A stretch of DNA of 64,000 nucleotides from Russula earlei (lineage: Eukaryota; Basidiomycota; Agaricomycetes; Russulales; Russulaceae): the NCBI GenBank assembly GCA_025769875.1, contig JAGFNK010000171.1:34330-98329 (forward strand), given 5' to 3'. Positions 33,678 to 45,649 of the stretch are shown in pieces. The notes beneath the pieces are model-generated. The model saw only the letters and a list, made by a program, of their open reading frames with translations. It ran no database searches and was not told where the DNA came from. Numbering within the stretch: the stretch's first letter is position 1; every line of letters starts with the position of its first letter. A program made the position numbers and the translations under genes.

Positions 33678-34796
33678 ACCGTTTGGGATGCCGATCTTGA
33701 GGTAGACCCATCTTTCTCCATGTTGCCTTTGGGTATTTACGCTCTCTTCCACTGCTGCGCGTCATTTTGCCGGTCTAGCAGGACTCGGGAGTCGTTATGC
33801 ACGCTCGACGTTGGTGGGGAGGTGGAAAAACGTGGAAGTGAAAAGGCCGCAGGCGAAAGGCGCGCAACCTGATACTACCACGTGCCCCAAAGCCCAAACT
33901 TCAGACTCAAATTAAAACAGGTCAGGTCAACTGCTTGTGAACGGAACGGACTGCAATTTAGGGCACGATACGAGAGACGCAGACAAGAGGTTCGACCTGA
34001 GGGCACTACACCAAGTATAAATTTCAAAAGTATAATCCAAAGCCTGGTCACATCAAAGCCCCCATCACCTTGTTGTGATCTCCATCATCCTTTGGGGCCT
34101 TACTGCAATCAGTAGGCTCGCCCCTTCCCCTTGCGTCCGACAACATCTGTGGTGACAGCTTGAGTAGAGTCGAGCCGAGCGAGTCACTGGCTCGTAGAGC
34201 CAGTTGGTGGTCGCTATCAATGATTGTATCATCTCACATTCTAGACGTACAACCAAGGCACGTGTGCATTTGTCATCGCCGTGTTTTGGTTAGGGTTAGT
34301 ACGTGACCGCGTGGCCTCTCGAGCTGCCACCGCCGTGCTGTTGTTGTCCGTGCTGGATTGGATTGGGCGCGGTGGCTGCCCCTCCAACAGACGGTTCCGG
34401 GCATGTCTCAATGTCTCATCAACACCCACGCGACTTCCGAGGCACAACTATAAACATCAATGCATCCACATCATGATTTGTCGTTTAGTCGCTGAAAACA
34501 TCCAGCTGGTAGAACCGACTGTATTTAATTCACCTTGAATGTGATTAAAAAATATGATAACGTCACATTTCCGGCGGAAAAGTCACCAGCTAGCAGTCCA
34601 TGTGAGCGCGCCTCTTGCCTCCGCGATGTTTGATTGATTCGATGAAACCTCATATATGCGTGGACCGGGCGTCGCGCACCGCCAGTCCGTCTCGACTGCG
34701 TCTCAACATATGATATGCTCTCATATCTTCCTCCTGATCCTGGTCGCTTTTCCTGATGGAAGCCATGAGTGGGACTTGCCAAGGGATATATAACGC
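33678..34796. other. Intergenic stretch upstream of the small secreted protein
   Basis: No gene supported. The last 150 bases before 34797 are the likely promoter of the downstream gene. Confidence 0.5.
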
Positions 34797-34803
34797 CAAC
34801 AAC
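34797..34803 (+). promoter_or_regulatory. TATA box of small secreted protein 1
   Basis: TATATAA 151 bp before the start codon, 8-10 bases after GGACTTGCCA. The same GGACTTGCCA-TATA arrangement precedes small secreted protein 2 at 55.9 kb. Confidence 0.6.
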
Positions 34804-34953
34804 TGCAGTTCCAATTCTCTCCAGCTTGTGCTCCCATTTCCTTGTTTCTAGTCGTTGCTGGTAACCGACAACTTTCTGCATTTTCTGCACCGCCGCTCTG
34901 CTCCGCGAACTCCACGACTTTCATTTTAATCCCCGATCCCAATCATAACAAAG

Positions 34954-35342
34954 ATGCGAACTTCCTCTCTTTTTGCCATTATCTGCCTCGCCGTTGGCAT
35001 CGTTCCGTCGTTTGCGGTTCCTTCAGGGTCCCGTTCAGGGTCCACCACTCCCACGTAAGCACAACCTCTCTAGTCTTTTGAATCCTTGAATTCGACTTGG
35101 TTCGCCAAATTGATTGTGTGCCCAGCCCCGACAATATAAAGAAGATATCGAAATCGAAATCGGAATCGGAACGGAAGCACTCAACAGGTAGCGCATCCGT
35201 AGGTGGACGGATCCAAGAGCCCCATCATGTGGAGTCCGGGTCAGGTTCGACCAGGGCCCTGACTGGAGGAGAGGAGCACGCTGATCCTTATGTAATCGAA
35301 AATTGGGACTATCTCAACGGGCCCTTCGGATTGACAGGATAA
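34954..35342 (+). CDS. Small secreted protein 1
   Basis: Two exons, 34954..35054 and 35126..35342; 105 aa. The N-terminus MRTSSLFAIICLAVGIVPSFA is a typical signal peptide with cleavage likely after the Ala. The mature part is hydrophilic and Lys/Ser/Glu rich (KKISKSKSESERKH) and ends with a short aromatic/acidic stretch (DPYVIENWDYLNGPFGL). No Cys pairs and no family recognised. The signal peptide, exon layout (phase 2 intron after the signal) and promoter resemble small secreted protein 2 at 56 kb. It could be an effector-like or wall-associated protein; this is only inference. Confidence 0.65.
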
Positions 35343-36456
35343 GAGGATAGGTATACTGTGCAGCTTTCCTCCCATACGATACTCATGTGTTCTTTACATT
35401 ACGTTCATCACGTTCATGTCCAAGAGTTCCCCGCGAAGCACTCGAATGGCTTGACATGCAAACCAACCACAACCCCTCTACACACGTGGTGGGTGGTGTA
35501 TTATTGTCGGGCTCGCTGCCCTTAGCGTGCCTCGCGTTGCGCTCTCCCGCGTCGTCTCAGAACTATGGATTGGCAGTAGTATGCTAAGATCTTAGTATGA
35601 TGTATGTGTTGTATGCTCTCTGTCTTCGTCACTCGATCGTGTTCTCGAATCTTTCATGTCTTTCCCTTTGATCTCTGTCATGTATTTAAAGCTCTAGCTA
35701 TCTCCCTGAATAAGAGAACACTTAAGCCGCCTTCTCCATTGCCTGCCTCCAGTGCTTTTGCTTGCTCACAGCTTCCCTCTATCTCTTCTACCTTATCCAG
35801 TCACATGAACTCAAGTGGGTCTTCCGGGCGCGCTACATGGGTGGATCCGCGACCACGCCAAACTTTCTCCCACGCCGTTCGCGGACATCGCTTTCAAGGA
35901 GTCGTCGCATAATACGCTTCTTCGGGTCCGTCTCAAGGGTATCAAGAAGTAGGATGATAATCGAGAAAAAAAAAGTAAGGAACACCCTGGAAATTCTCAG
36001 GAGAGAAATCAAGAATAGCGTGAGTGGGTAAAGGCTCCCGACAGCCATCGGTCGTGGAGACATTGTAATTTGCGCGATCTGCAAAACAGCACATATCCGA
36101 GGCTCTGGCGTTTCGATTTTTGGGGGATGATTCCGTTTACGATGAAACCTCACGGAAACATGGAGCAGCTTCATGTACTTTTTTCAGAGCCGTTGCTGGG
36201 GCTGATCCGAGGAATGGTGTTAGCTGAGTTGAATAGTGATGACTGAGAATGAACCGGGTAGGTGGGAACATCGTTTCGAGAAATCACGAGAGCAGGTGTA
36301 AATACGCACGTGAACCAGATATGCCGAGTTATTGGGATTCCAGGATTAGCTTGATGTAACATATTGAAGTAAATCGACGAGTCAGATTCGTGTTGCACGT
36401 TGCCTGCTAACGACAGTGTATTCATCAATGACCGACGTCTATTCATAAGACCGACC
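35343..36456. other. Intergenic stretch, no gene supported
   Basis: Short frames only. A final exon of the carrier gene on the minus strand could lie at its right end. Confidence 0.45.
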
Positions 36457-37850
36457 CTAGGAGTACAATCGGTCACCTGATCCTTGCTGGGGCAACAGCC
36501 TTGCTTCAGAGTCAGTCAACGCGTAGATCACTGATGAAGACAAGGACGTCACCTTCGTTAGTTCGTATATACGTCTCTGACTCGCAAAAAGAATAGCGGC
36601 AGTCAACACGCTTTGGAGAAGCTTGGGGCCTGCACCCTTGTATATCCCGCCAATACCTTCCTCAGCGATGATGGTGCGTAGACCATGCAGAGTAGAGCGA
36701 TAACGTGTCGCTGCAGCATGACCAGCTTGTAATCGTGACTTAATCACGCTTCAGAGGACATCGATATTGTCAGATTGTACCTGTCATAGCGAAAACGTTG
36801 ACTTACATATACGGGTACGTTGAACCCGTCGCAACTTTCCGATCACGTGTACGACATCAACATCACTTCGAATCTAGTTGGAAACCTTGAATGACCTACC
36901 GAGCTTGGAAACGGCGCCAAGCAGGAAGAAATCCCAATCGGTGAGCCGTATTGCCGTGCGACCTGTTGTACGACGGCGGCGGCGGACAAGTGCATTCTTG
37001 AGTTGTTCGAAGATCGTGTACTGCAGTACCGGGTTCACGACGAGGACAAGTGCCGGGCCGAGACCGCGGAAGAACGCGGCGACCCCCCCAGTGCGCAAGA
37101 GCCGTGCGGCCGTCGCGAAAAGACCAAGGCGCGTGGGTGGAGGCACGGTAGTTGGGGTTTCTGCGGAGACCGCATCCATCCCACTCACTGTCTGGGCAGT
37201 TTGGATCACCCAGATTGGGTTGGAGAGGACAGTCGTTGCGGAGCCTGAGATTTTATTTTCCTTGCTAAGAAAATGGCGAAAGAGGCACCGTAAACGGAAG
37301 GGCAAACCAGCGATCAGCCCAGCAAGCATGGATTCGAGCGTGGAGAGAGCTTGACTACCGCTCCGAGATCGAACGATGACGCCCCTCGCACTCTCGTAAA
37401 AGTAGTAATACACGCTAAACCACAGCGGCCACGAGTTCAAACACGAGGCTGCGAGATAAAAAAAAAAGTGAGGCACACCCGTTGGTCACGGCAATACCGA
37501 GAAGGCTCGAGTTGAGCCCATTATACAATCCGAAGAAGCCATCGCGCTTCAAGAGATCTACCACAGCCCGATACGTTGACTGAAGGCGGGGGTCAAAAAA
37601 TAAAAATAGGATTCAAATCCTCGGGCGACGGGGGTGGCGCCACGCCTAAAGAACAAGATACTACCTTGTTTTCGCTCTTCGTCTCGTTTGCTGCACGTGT
37701 CGAGAGGAGGACGAGTGGGCTGATGGGCTTGAGTGATTACCCTAACACCGCATACGTCGGGGAAGCTTCAAGCACTCACTATGTCGCAGTCATAGCTAAA
37801 ATGCCGCCAGCTGCGCCTGAGAATGAATGAAGGAAGGAGTCGCTGGTCAT
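36457..37850 (-). CDS. Peroxisomal-type adenine nucleotide carrier (SLC25A17/PMP34/Ant1-like)
   Basis: Seven exons on the minus strand, 37780..37850, 37665..37719, 37479..37579, 37308..37414, 36900..37244, 36807..36834 and 36457..36748; about 332 aa. Three mitochondrial-carrier repeats are visible: ATYPLVLLSTRAA, then DGFFGLYNGLNSSLLGIAVTN; SNPIWVIQT with FFRGLGPALVLVVNPVLQY; TYPYIVIKSRLQAG with GIYKGAGPKLLQSVLTAAI. The pattern GVYYYFYESARG and the short TYPL/NPIW/TYPY signatures match PMP34, which exchanges ATP, CoA or NAD across the peroxisomal membrane. One exon is 28 nt. The C-terminal end after YELTK is uncertain because it reads into likely intron sequence. Confidence 0.85.
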
Positions 37851-38868
37851 TGACACAGCACGTCCTTCGAACGAGATTTTGGTATGTGGCAGTCCTTCAC
37901 GAGTACCGAGTGGGGAGGAAAATGACAAAGTACTGCGATGCTTTTCTCCCCGCAGTTCGACGCCGTTAAGCCCTTGACGAATCACATGTGGTATGTCAAA
38001 CACGTGACATACTCATTGGCAGTGACAGCGTTTTCAAGGGACGCTTTTGGTTGGCTTTTGGAGTCAGGAACTTGTCACTAGAAACACGGGATCAAGAAAA
38101 AAAAAACTGGGTTGGGTGAGTTCTTGTGCTTCTTGAAATGGGGCGTGATGTTCTCATGTCTTCCATCGCATACCGGCTGAACAAACGAAACAAACTGAAG
38201 ATGTCAGCGCCACTGTTCGTGTCAAACTTCCAGATGGAAAGAAGTTTCCACGTTGCAAGCAGATTATGTTGATCTTCGGATCTCAAGAGAAGGAATCGTC
38301 ATGAACAATCGGTGGGATCGCAGAACCATCGTGTTATTAGTCCAGCGGAATATCATCTTTCCTTGCGCCGACGAACTCCATGCATGGCAGTGTCCACTGA
38401 ACAGTACTGTGTTAATGTACCCACGCCCAAAGAGCAAGCTAATTCCAAATGGGGATGAGTCATCCAGTAGACCTTAGCAAGCTGACAGAGGTCTAGGCAG
38501 GACATCTCTTCTGGGTAATACTAATGGGAATACGGGGTCAGATCCGATGGAACTTTCTACAGGCCATGTCTTCATTACTGCCGGGAGGCAGGCAGGAAAA
38601 CTGGCTGCATTCCCATGGCTGAGTATAAAGTTCCTTGCGGTAGTACGGTCCTGCACGGCAATAGGCGTGCCCATGCCAAATCCTTCGAAGGGAAGGCGGA
38701 AAGACGGCGATAGATATTACGCACTCAAGGAACCACAACGTTTTCGTACCCTTTACCTTCTCGACACGAAGGTGTGTGCGCTGTTACCAGGTGGACCAAA
38801 GAGGTATGTTCAGATCTAGTTATCTGGACTCGGATGAGTTTTCTAACCGCCGGGAAGACCTTGCACAG
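37851..38868. other. Divergent intergenic stretch
   Basis: No gene supported; promoters of the carrier (-) and the first DUF1996 gene (+). Confidence 0.5.
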
Positions 38869-38874
38869 TATAAA
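38869..38874 (+). promoter_or_regulatory. TATA box of DUF1996 gene 1
   Basis: TATAAA 90 bp before the start codon; the spacing suits a highly expressed secreted-protein gene. Confidence 0.55.
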
Positions 38875-38958
38875 GACCCTCAGATTGAACTGGTGGCGCA
38901 AGCATCAACAGGTGCACTCCTCTGTCTTATCTCTCGCTCTCTGTTTTCTTTTCACCCT

Positions 38959-40330
38959 ATGATTTTGTCTTTTTTCGTAGCAGGTCTCCTTCTTGTCCCT
39001 TTGGCGAACGCGTTTTGGCGGTTACCCTGTGCCAAACCGGTCCTCGACGGGCGCATCGACCCTATCATCAATCCTGGTAGGGCGAGTGGCCATGTACACA
39101 CCATTATGGGATCTAACGGTCCGCATGTTTCTTGCTCGTATGAAGTAAATCTGACCCTTCGTGGTAGCCATTGGGTTCGATACGACCTTTGCGGACCTGC
39201 AACATTCCGACTGCTCGACCTGCAAAGTCACGGACGACAAATCTGCCTATTGGATTCCCCACATGGTACGTAGCACGCCTGCACGTAAGTGAGAGTACAG
39301 AAATAGTCAATCGGATTGCCATTTCAGTACTATCAATTTGCGAACGGATCATTCCGGGCTGTCCCTCACGATGGAATGCTGGTGTAGGTTTTCTGCGTGT
39401 CCTGTGCTGTGAAAGTGTCCAAATCAGTTGCGCAGGTACTATATCCAGCGAAGTGCGGCAAACGAGACTGTGCAACCCTTCCCAGACGGCCTTCGCATAG
39501 TCACAGGGGACCCATTTGTGCGAAGTTACACAGGCACCCCTGAATCTCGGGCAATCTCCTGGAACTGGTCGGTCCCTCTTTCTCTTACGGCAACGCTTGC
39601 TGAATCCAATACGTAAATTAGCCTTGACTTCAATGGTCCCCCGGCGCAGCAGACCCCAGGATTCGCCAACACGCGTTGCCCAAGTGGCCTCAGAGCTCAA
39701 GTCTTCTTCCCTGCGTGCTGGGATGGCGTCAACCTGGACTCTTCGGATCATAAATCTCACATGGCGTACCCAGATGGCATCGACAATGGTTTGTGCCCGC
39801 CCTCGCATCCGGTCCACCTCGTGTCCATCTTCTATGAGGTGTACTTCGCCGTGGCCTTTTTCAACGCCCTGAACGACGGCGGGCGCTTCGTCCTCGCCAA
39901 CGGCGACCCCACCGGTTATGGACTGCACGGCGACTTTATGAACGGCTGGGACCGCAGCGTGCTCTCTCGTGCCATAACGACCTGTACGGCTGACTCTGGC
40001 GTCATCGAGGACTGCCCGGTGTTCCAGAAAGAGGGCCGCTTCAACGCGGACGCCGACATGAACGCGTGCTCCGGCTCGAATCCGCTTCCCGGCGAACCCA
40101 TCCTCGGCGCCGTCGTGACCTACCTGCCGGGCTGCCCCGCGGTGACCCCGGGTCCTGACCCCGCGACCCCCGCGGACCTCGCCCCGGGGTGCGTCGCCCG
40201 GAGGTCCGAACTGGAGTCGGAGCATGCCGTCGCACGCGACACGGCCAAATCCGAAGTCTCGCAGGCCAGGGCGACCAGGCCTCGCAGGCACCGCGCGATG
40301 CGTGGACACGGCTTGCTCCCGGTGGTCTGA
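38959..40330 (+). CDS. Secreted DUF1996 protein 1
   Basis: Five exons, 38959..39118, 39168..39265, 39328..39383, 39436..39567 and 39622..40330; 384 aa. A signal peptide (MILSFFVAGLLLVPLANA) precedes FWRLPC, the start of the DUF1996 domain. The domain runs through DPIINPGRASGHVHTIMGSN, CSTCKVTDDKSAYWIPHM, MLVYYIQRSA, FPDGLRIVTGDPF, PGFANTRCPSGLRAQVFFP, CWDGVNLDSSDHKSHMAYP, HPVHLVSIFYEVYF and GDPTGYGLHGDFMNGWD. The family is fungal, extracellular and of unknown function; some members carry cellulose- or WSC-type modules, none here. The tail after residue 330 is Arg rich. It forms a tandem pair with the next DUF1996 gene, with identical exon lengths in the first four exons. Confidence 0.9.
39794..40020 (+). 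repeat. Near-identical tract shared with 42904-43130
   Basis: 227 bp inside the last exon of DUF1996 gene 1 match the second gene with only four mismatches, while the flanks are much more diverged. This is the mark of recent gene conversion. Confidence 0.85.
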
Positions 40331-42062
40331 TACGTTCTTCCGTCCTCTCACGTCTCCAATCCCACTCTCCTTTTCGCCGCCTTTCCTTCATCAGATACCC
40401 CCTTCCTCCTCTTTTGTGCGTGTGTCACATGCACGGGGTTCGCGTCGGTGACGCACACCCAACCCACCTTTCCGCCAGTGGCGTTATTCTTCCATTTCTA
40501 TTCTAAGCGTGGCTTGACGAAACCGAAGACAGACATGTGTAGTATACTTTGCCTCAGACCGTATTTATGTGAGTGTGTGGGTGTTGTGCGTGCAAGAGAG
40601 GTACGTTGTCGAGGCTTCTGTGCAATCGAGAAGCCGGGCAGACATTTACCGTGCCTCCTTTGGTTGTGCGATTGATAGATACGAAAGATGAAATAGATTG
40701 GTTCTGAAGATTTTTATTCCCAACCCTCGGGGCGTCCAGCACCCATATACGATGTCTGACGACGCTGTGGCGAGTTGGGGTCCTAGGGAAAGGTCTTGAT
40801 GACACGCGATAAGATGGCTTAAGCGGAGGGGCGTCCTAACTCGGTGCTTCTATCACGGACACTAGTTCGTGCTGAGAGCAAGCCTGCCTCAACGGCTATT
40901 GGGAAGAAGGGGGGGGGTATACGTTCGGTAACATTCCTACCGGACACAAATTGGGATGCATAATTACCGCCGTCGCTCAAAACGCACAAGGTTTTTGAGT
41001 TGTCAGCAGCTTCGTTGAATCCAAGGCGAAATGTTTGATAGGCGTTAGAAAATGGCTTACAAAAAGAAGTATAAGGGTTCTCTTCCAAATGATGGTGCGT
41101 TCAGGCTGAGGCTCTATGCATCAAGGCAGCAAGGAATAACAAACATCTGATATGGGGTGGGAAATGACCAGCCTATGTGATGGTCCCTATCAGAACAACA
41201 AGACCAGAAACGCTAGCCTCGAATCAATTTTCTACGCCATGCATCATCGTGATGGGGAGTATACAGAAAATTCCTGTTTCGGATTCCTGAACAGTGATCA
41301 CGCATTTTTTCCTTACGTCGTGGTGCATACGCCAATACCGACAAGGCCACATGCGCGTCACGTCACGCTAATCACATCGGAAGAAACCGGGGAGAATGAG
41401 AGGCTGCTTTCCCTTTGTGGCAAGTCGTTTCTGATCTAGTTGTTGCATTAAATAGGAGCAGAGCAGAGCAGAGCAGACCAGTTGGCGTTCCATGCTTTCT
41501 CGCGTTCGGTGGGCACCTCGTAGTAGGGGTCACTGCGCATCAGACGGAGGGTGGTCGCACTGTTGTTATAATCCGCGCTCTATGGACCGGCACATCAGAT
41601 CCCATGCGGCGATATATCGCTCCGTTATCCGACGGATTGAGTTGCGTTGCCTCCTCCCATCGACATGGCACTACTGCAGTACCAATGGGAGTGTGCGGCT
41701 CGACTTGTTGGGAGGCTCTGTCGGACCTCGTCCTCGCACCACCGGAAGAACTACCGAGTCTGAGGGGGGGTGATCATCCCGAGGATGAATCAAACCGACG
41801 ATGTGCTGTGCTAACAGCAGTTTGCTCGGAAAGAGGGGAGAGGGTGGCTTTAGAAAAACTCAAGAAGTGGGGGAAACCGATTTCGGTTTTGCGCTTTGTT
41901 GCCAAGTGGAAGCGAACACACCTTCCAAGGCGAATGAACAATTCCCTTGTGAGTCCGTCCACTTAAAGGCCTTCTGGTTAGGTCAGTCCCTCTCTATTCG
42001 CAGTCGCCCCTCTCTTCCTCTCCTTTTGGTCCCTCTTTTTTCTCGCTTCGTACGTGTTGCAA
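40331..42062. other. Spacer between the tandem DUF1996 genes
   Basis: No gene supported. Contains a GAGCA repeat and, close to the second gene, sequence resembling the promoter of the first (compare AGATCTAGTTAT at 38813 and TGATCTAGTTGT at 41431). Confidence 0.5.
41456..41475. repeat. (GAGCA)4 tandem repeat
   Basis: Four perfect copies of GAGCA, followed by a fifth degenerate copy. Confidence 0.9.
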
Positions 42063-43938
42063 ATGCTCCTCTTTCGTTTTTTCGTAGGCCTTCTGCTTAT
42101 CGCGTCCGCCAATGCGTTCTGGCGTCTGCCATGCACCAAGCCAGTCTTGAATGCTCGGGTGGACCCCATCGTGAATCCTGGCAAGGCGAGCGGCCATGCC
42201 CATACCATCATGGGTTCAGGCGGTTTGCCATTCTCTTTCGGTACCGGTGAAAGCCAATCTGATCCCCCATGTCAGCCATTGGGTTCGGTACTACGTTTGC
42301 CGACTTGCGCAACTCAGAATGCACGACCTGCAGGGTCAGGGACGACAAGTCTGCATATTGGATTCCAGAGCTGGTACGTGTCCCGGCCTGCGACTAGATG
42401 GTTGCCGTTGCCAGTGCACCATTTGATTGTCAACTTTAGTACTACCAGTACAAGAACGGGTCTTTCCAGGCTGTTGCTCATGGTGGAATGCTCGTGTGAG
42501 TCTCCTGACTGGAATAGCGAGGCGAAGATTCCCTGAATAGCGTTGCAGCTACTATCTCCAACGCAGTGCTGCCAACGAGACCCTGCAAGCCTTTCCGGAC
42601 GGCCTGCGCCTTCTCGCTGGCAACCCGTTTCTTCGAAGCTACACCGGCACACCAGAATCTCAAGCCATCTCTTGGAATTGGTCAGTCTCCTCCCCGAACC
42701 TTCACGACTGCTGACCGAGGTCATGACTAGCATCGACTTCAATGGTCCTCCGGAACCGCAGACCCCAGGTTTCGCCAACACGCATTGCCCGGGTGCTCTT
42801 AGAGCCCAAGTCTTCTTCCCTTCTTGTTGGGACGGAGTGAACCTAGACTCGCCTGATCACAAGTCGCACATGGCTTATCCCCGATCAAGTCGACAATGGC
42901 CAGTGCCCGCCCTCGCATCCGGTCCACCTCGTGTCCATCTTCTATGAGGTGTATTTCGCCGTGGCCTTTTTCAACGCTCAGAACGACGGCGGACGCTTCG
43001 TCCTCGCCAACGGCGACCCCACCGGTTATGGACTGCACGGCGACTTTATGAACGGCTGGGACCGCAGCGTGCTCTCTCGTGCCATAACGACCTGTACGGC
43101 TGACTCTGGCGTCATCGAGGACTGCCCGGTATTCCAAAACGAGGGCCGCCTCTGCACCGACGATGAGAATAATGCCTGCTATGCGACAAACCCTTTGCCT
43201 GACGAGGAGGTTTCTCCGGGCACCCTGTCGCCGTACTTACCTGGCTGCGTCGCAGTGACCGACGGCCCCGCACCCGCCACCCCTGCGGATGTCGTTCAGG
43301 GATGTTTGCCCGGGGGTGGAGGCGGAAATCCACTTCCGATCTCGAATCAGCTATCCAAGACGATCTCCCCTCCCGCTCCCTCATCGGCTTCCATATCACC
43401 CCACTCTGTGCCTTTGGAAACATCAACGACCCCGCTTTCGAGCTCTGTCTCTTTAACTGCTTCGTCCTTCAACTCGTTTAATTCACACAGCAGCTTCCCT
43501 GTCATGTCCACACAGCCTACTACGCAGTCAGGACCCATGACTACTCCCCCTCCGAACCACCCCACCGTGCCTGCTTCGTACAATCAGACGTTCCGTTATT
43601 CTAGCGGCATTCTTGTCACGTCCGCATGGCCCACGACCCAGTTGGGACCTGTAACTTCCCCGGCTGAGTACTTACCGCCGACCGTCCCCACGGACAGTCC
43701 CATTCCGTTCTTTCCCGCTGGCCACCGTAAACACAAGCACCACCATCAACACCATCACGGACATGGACAAAACGAGGAGCATCATGAGACGGAGGGTGAT
43801 CCTGAACACATGAGCGACGCCGAGTACTGTGACGAGGAGGTCCCGCCGAGCCCTCGTCCCAGCAAGAGAACCAGGTCTGCGTTCGCGCATCGCCGACACC
43901 ACTTGAAGGGCGGGCACGGGTCACGCCTAATTATCTGA
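42063..43938 (+). CDS. Secreted DUF1996 protein 2, His-rich tail, apparent frameshift
   Basis: Five exons, 42063..42222, 42276..42373, 42440..42495, 42549..42680 and 42731..43938. The first four exons have exactly the lengths of the neighbouring gene. Signal peptide MLLFRFFVGLLLIASANA, then FWRLPC and the same domain motifs. After HMAYP the frame is lost at the C-run 42879-42882; ignoring one C restores DNGQCPPSHPVHLVS and a protein of about 550 aa. The C-terminus is extended by a Ser/Thr/Pro-rich region that could be O-glycosylated, then a cluster of His and Lys (HRKHKHHHQHHHGHGQ), an acidic patch and a basic end. The His cluster could bind metal; this is inference. Confidence 0.8.
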
Positions 43939-44431
43939 TCAGAAACTTCCTGGGACCGCTATGTCATTCCCTCACTTTGCAACTAGCCTTCATTCATTCC
44001 CGAGTTTTCACCTTTCCTCACGCGCCTGAGACTGCCCTTTTTTTTCCCTGTCAAACTGCATGGCTTCTTTTTGTTTTCTTATCTTCTCCAAGGATGCGTA
44101 ACACGTGCATCAGTGATGCTCACCTTTTCTCTTCATGACAATCGCACCCCTTGACGCAGCGCGTCGCTTATTCTTTACATGTCCATTTCCTGTTTTCCAT
44201 GAGCATGGTATCGATATACACGCAAACCACAATGCCACTATGACATGCCCTCCCTGGTAGATAGCCACCGACACCAAAAGTCAATTGATGAACGGGCGTG
44301 TGAAAGTTGGAGTCGGCGTCCATAGGTCTATTTGACTTTGTTTGGCTTCAAACCTCTCTGCTCCTGCTCCTACTCTTACAGGGTTCCCATCTGATCCCTT
44401 TTTTAGAGGAAGAGAAAATCTTGGGAGAGAA
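43939..44431. other. Intergenic stretch before SAP18
   Basis: Pyrimidine-rich, no gene supported. Confidence 0.5.
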
Positions 44432-45475
44432 ATGGAGGAGAAAACGCCCTCTGGTCAACCGATTGTTGACCGTGAAAAAGTGTGTCGGATCTTCATGTCA
44501 CAACTGACTTATGCTCACCGAGGCTCCATTAGACTGCGCCCTTTCTCATACGCGCATTTGTCAAAGTTGGGTCATTTCACCGGTTGACCCAATTTCAAGA
44601 CGGGCTACTTCCTATCGTCGATGAGCTGCAGATATTCACGTGGTAGGTTTGCGTGCATGAAGAATCGTACCATGTGCGCGTCGAATTAACAGGTCTCCCC
44701 AAGGAAAGACGCCACGCTATTCGAGCTCTTGACTACCATTCGCAACTCGGCACCAAGCACGCTCGAGTACCGCCACCCACTGGCCCGCTATTCGTTCCGC
44801 ACGATCTACGCCGACGCGGGCAACCGTGGGCAGTTCGCACAAAAGGACCTCGGCACCGTGTACTCGCGGGACACCCTCGGCGATCTTGGAACCGTCGAGC
44901 AGCTTCTCGACGACGACAGCGCGGCGCAGGACAGCTCCGACCGCCAGAAGGACGCGCGCACGCTCGACGAGCTGCGCTTCGTGCCGGGAGACTACCTCTG
45001 CGTCGCCGTGATGCTGCCCAAGAACGTGCAGGTGAACTTTTCCGCGGACCCGTCTGCGCCGAAGAGCGCCGGCGGGGCGCCGTCTTCCGCGCCCGCGAAC
45101 GGATGGAAGAGCAGCGGTGGGGGTCCCGGGCGCGGCGCGAACGCGCAGCCCTCGGGCGGCCCCGGTGGCTCGGGGCCGGGCCTGGGCCTGGGTCGCGGAG
45201 GGGGAGGACACTGGCGTGGTGGTTCGGACGCTCCTCCTCAATCCGCTCGCGGTCGAGGCGATTTTGGCGCCGGTCGTGGAGAGCGGGGTCGAGAGCGAGA
45301 CCGTGATGCAGGACGGTTCAGGGACGAGAGGGATAGGCGTCCACCGCCGCCTAGGAGGGAGTCGCCGCCTTTGCGGGTACCGTGGGGCGACCGGGATCGG
45401 GCGCCTGGTTATAGAAGGTCGCCCTCTCGGTCGCGGTCGCGGTCGCGTTCGCCGCCACCACGGAGGCGAAAGTGA
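44432..45475 (+). CDS. SAP18: Histone deacetylase complex subunit SAP18 with RGG/RS tail
   Basis: Three exons, 44432..44479, 44533..44642 and 44704..45475; 309 aa. The ubiquitin-like SAP18 fold is complete: VDREKTAPFLIRAFVKVGSF, DELQIFTWKDATLFELL, TLEYRHPLARYSFRTIYAD, then DLGTVYSRDTLGD and LRFVPGDYLCVAVML. SAP18 takes part in the Sin3 histone deacetylase complex and in the ASAP/PSAP complexes at exon junctions. The C-terminal 130 residues are not in the animal protein: a Gly/Arg (RGG-like) stretch followed by Arg-Ser dipeptides (SRSRSRSRSPPPRRRK) typical of splicing factors, which supports the RNA-linked role. Splice phases close. Confidence 0.88.
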
Positions 45476-45649
45476 TGGGAATGTAAATTTTTTTTTTTTG
45501 CGAGCGGGAAGATCCGGGCCGAGAATGGGATTTATTTGAAATCGAATATGAACCACATTTACATGAGGCAAGGCCGAGACACGCGACGAGTGGCCACCCG
45601 AACCCCCTTGGTTCCTCCGTGATACACGACTGCCCGGACAGTAGTATCT

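Noticed and set aside
39113..40351. 412-codon open frame on the minus strand opposite the DUF1996 gene
   Set aside because: It is the G/C-rich antisense of a confirmed multi-exon gene and ignores its splice sites; no protein motifs.
44717..45571. Long minus-strand frame opposite SAP18
   Set aside because: Antisense of the RGG/RS-coding exon, no motifs.
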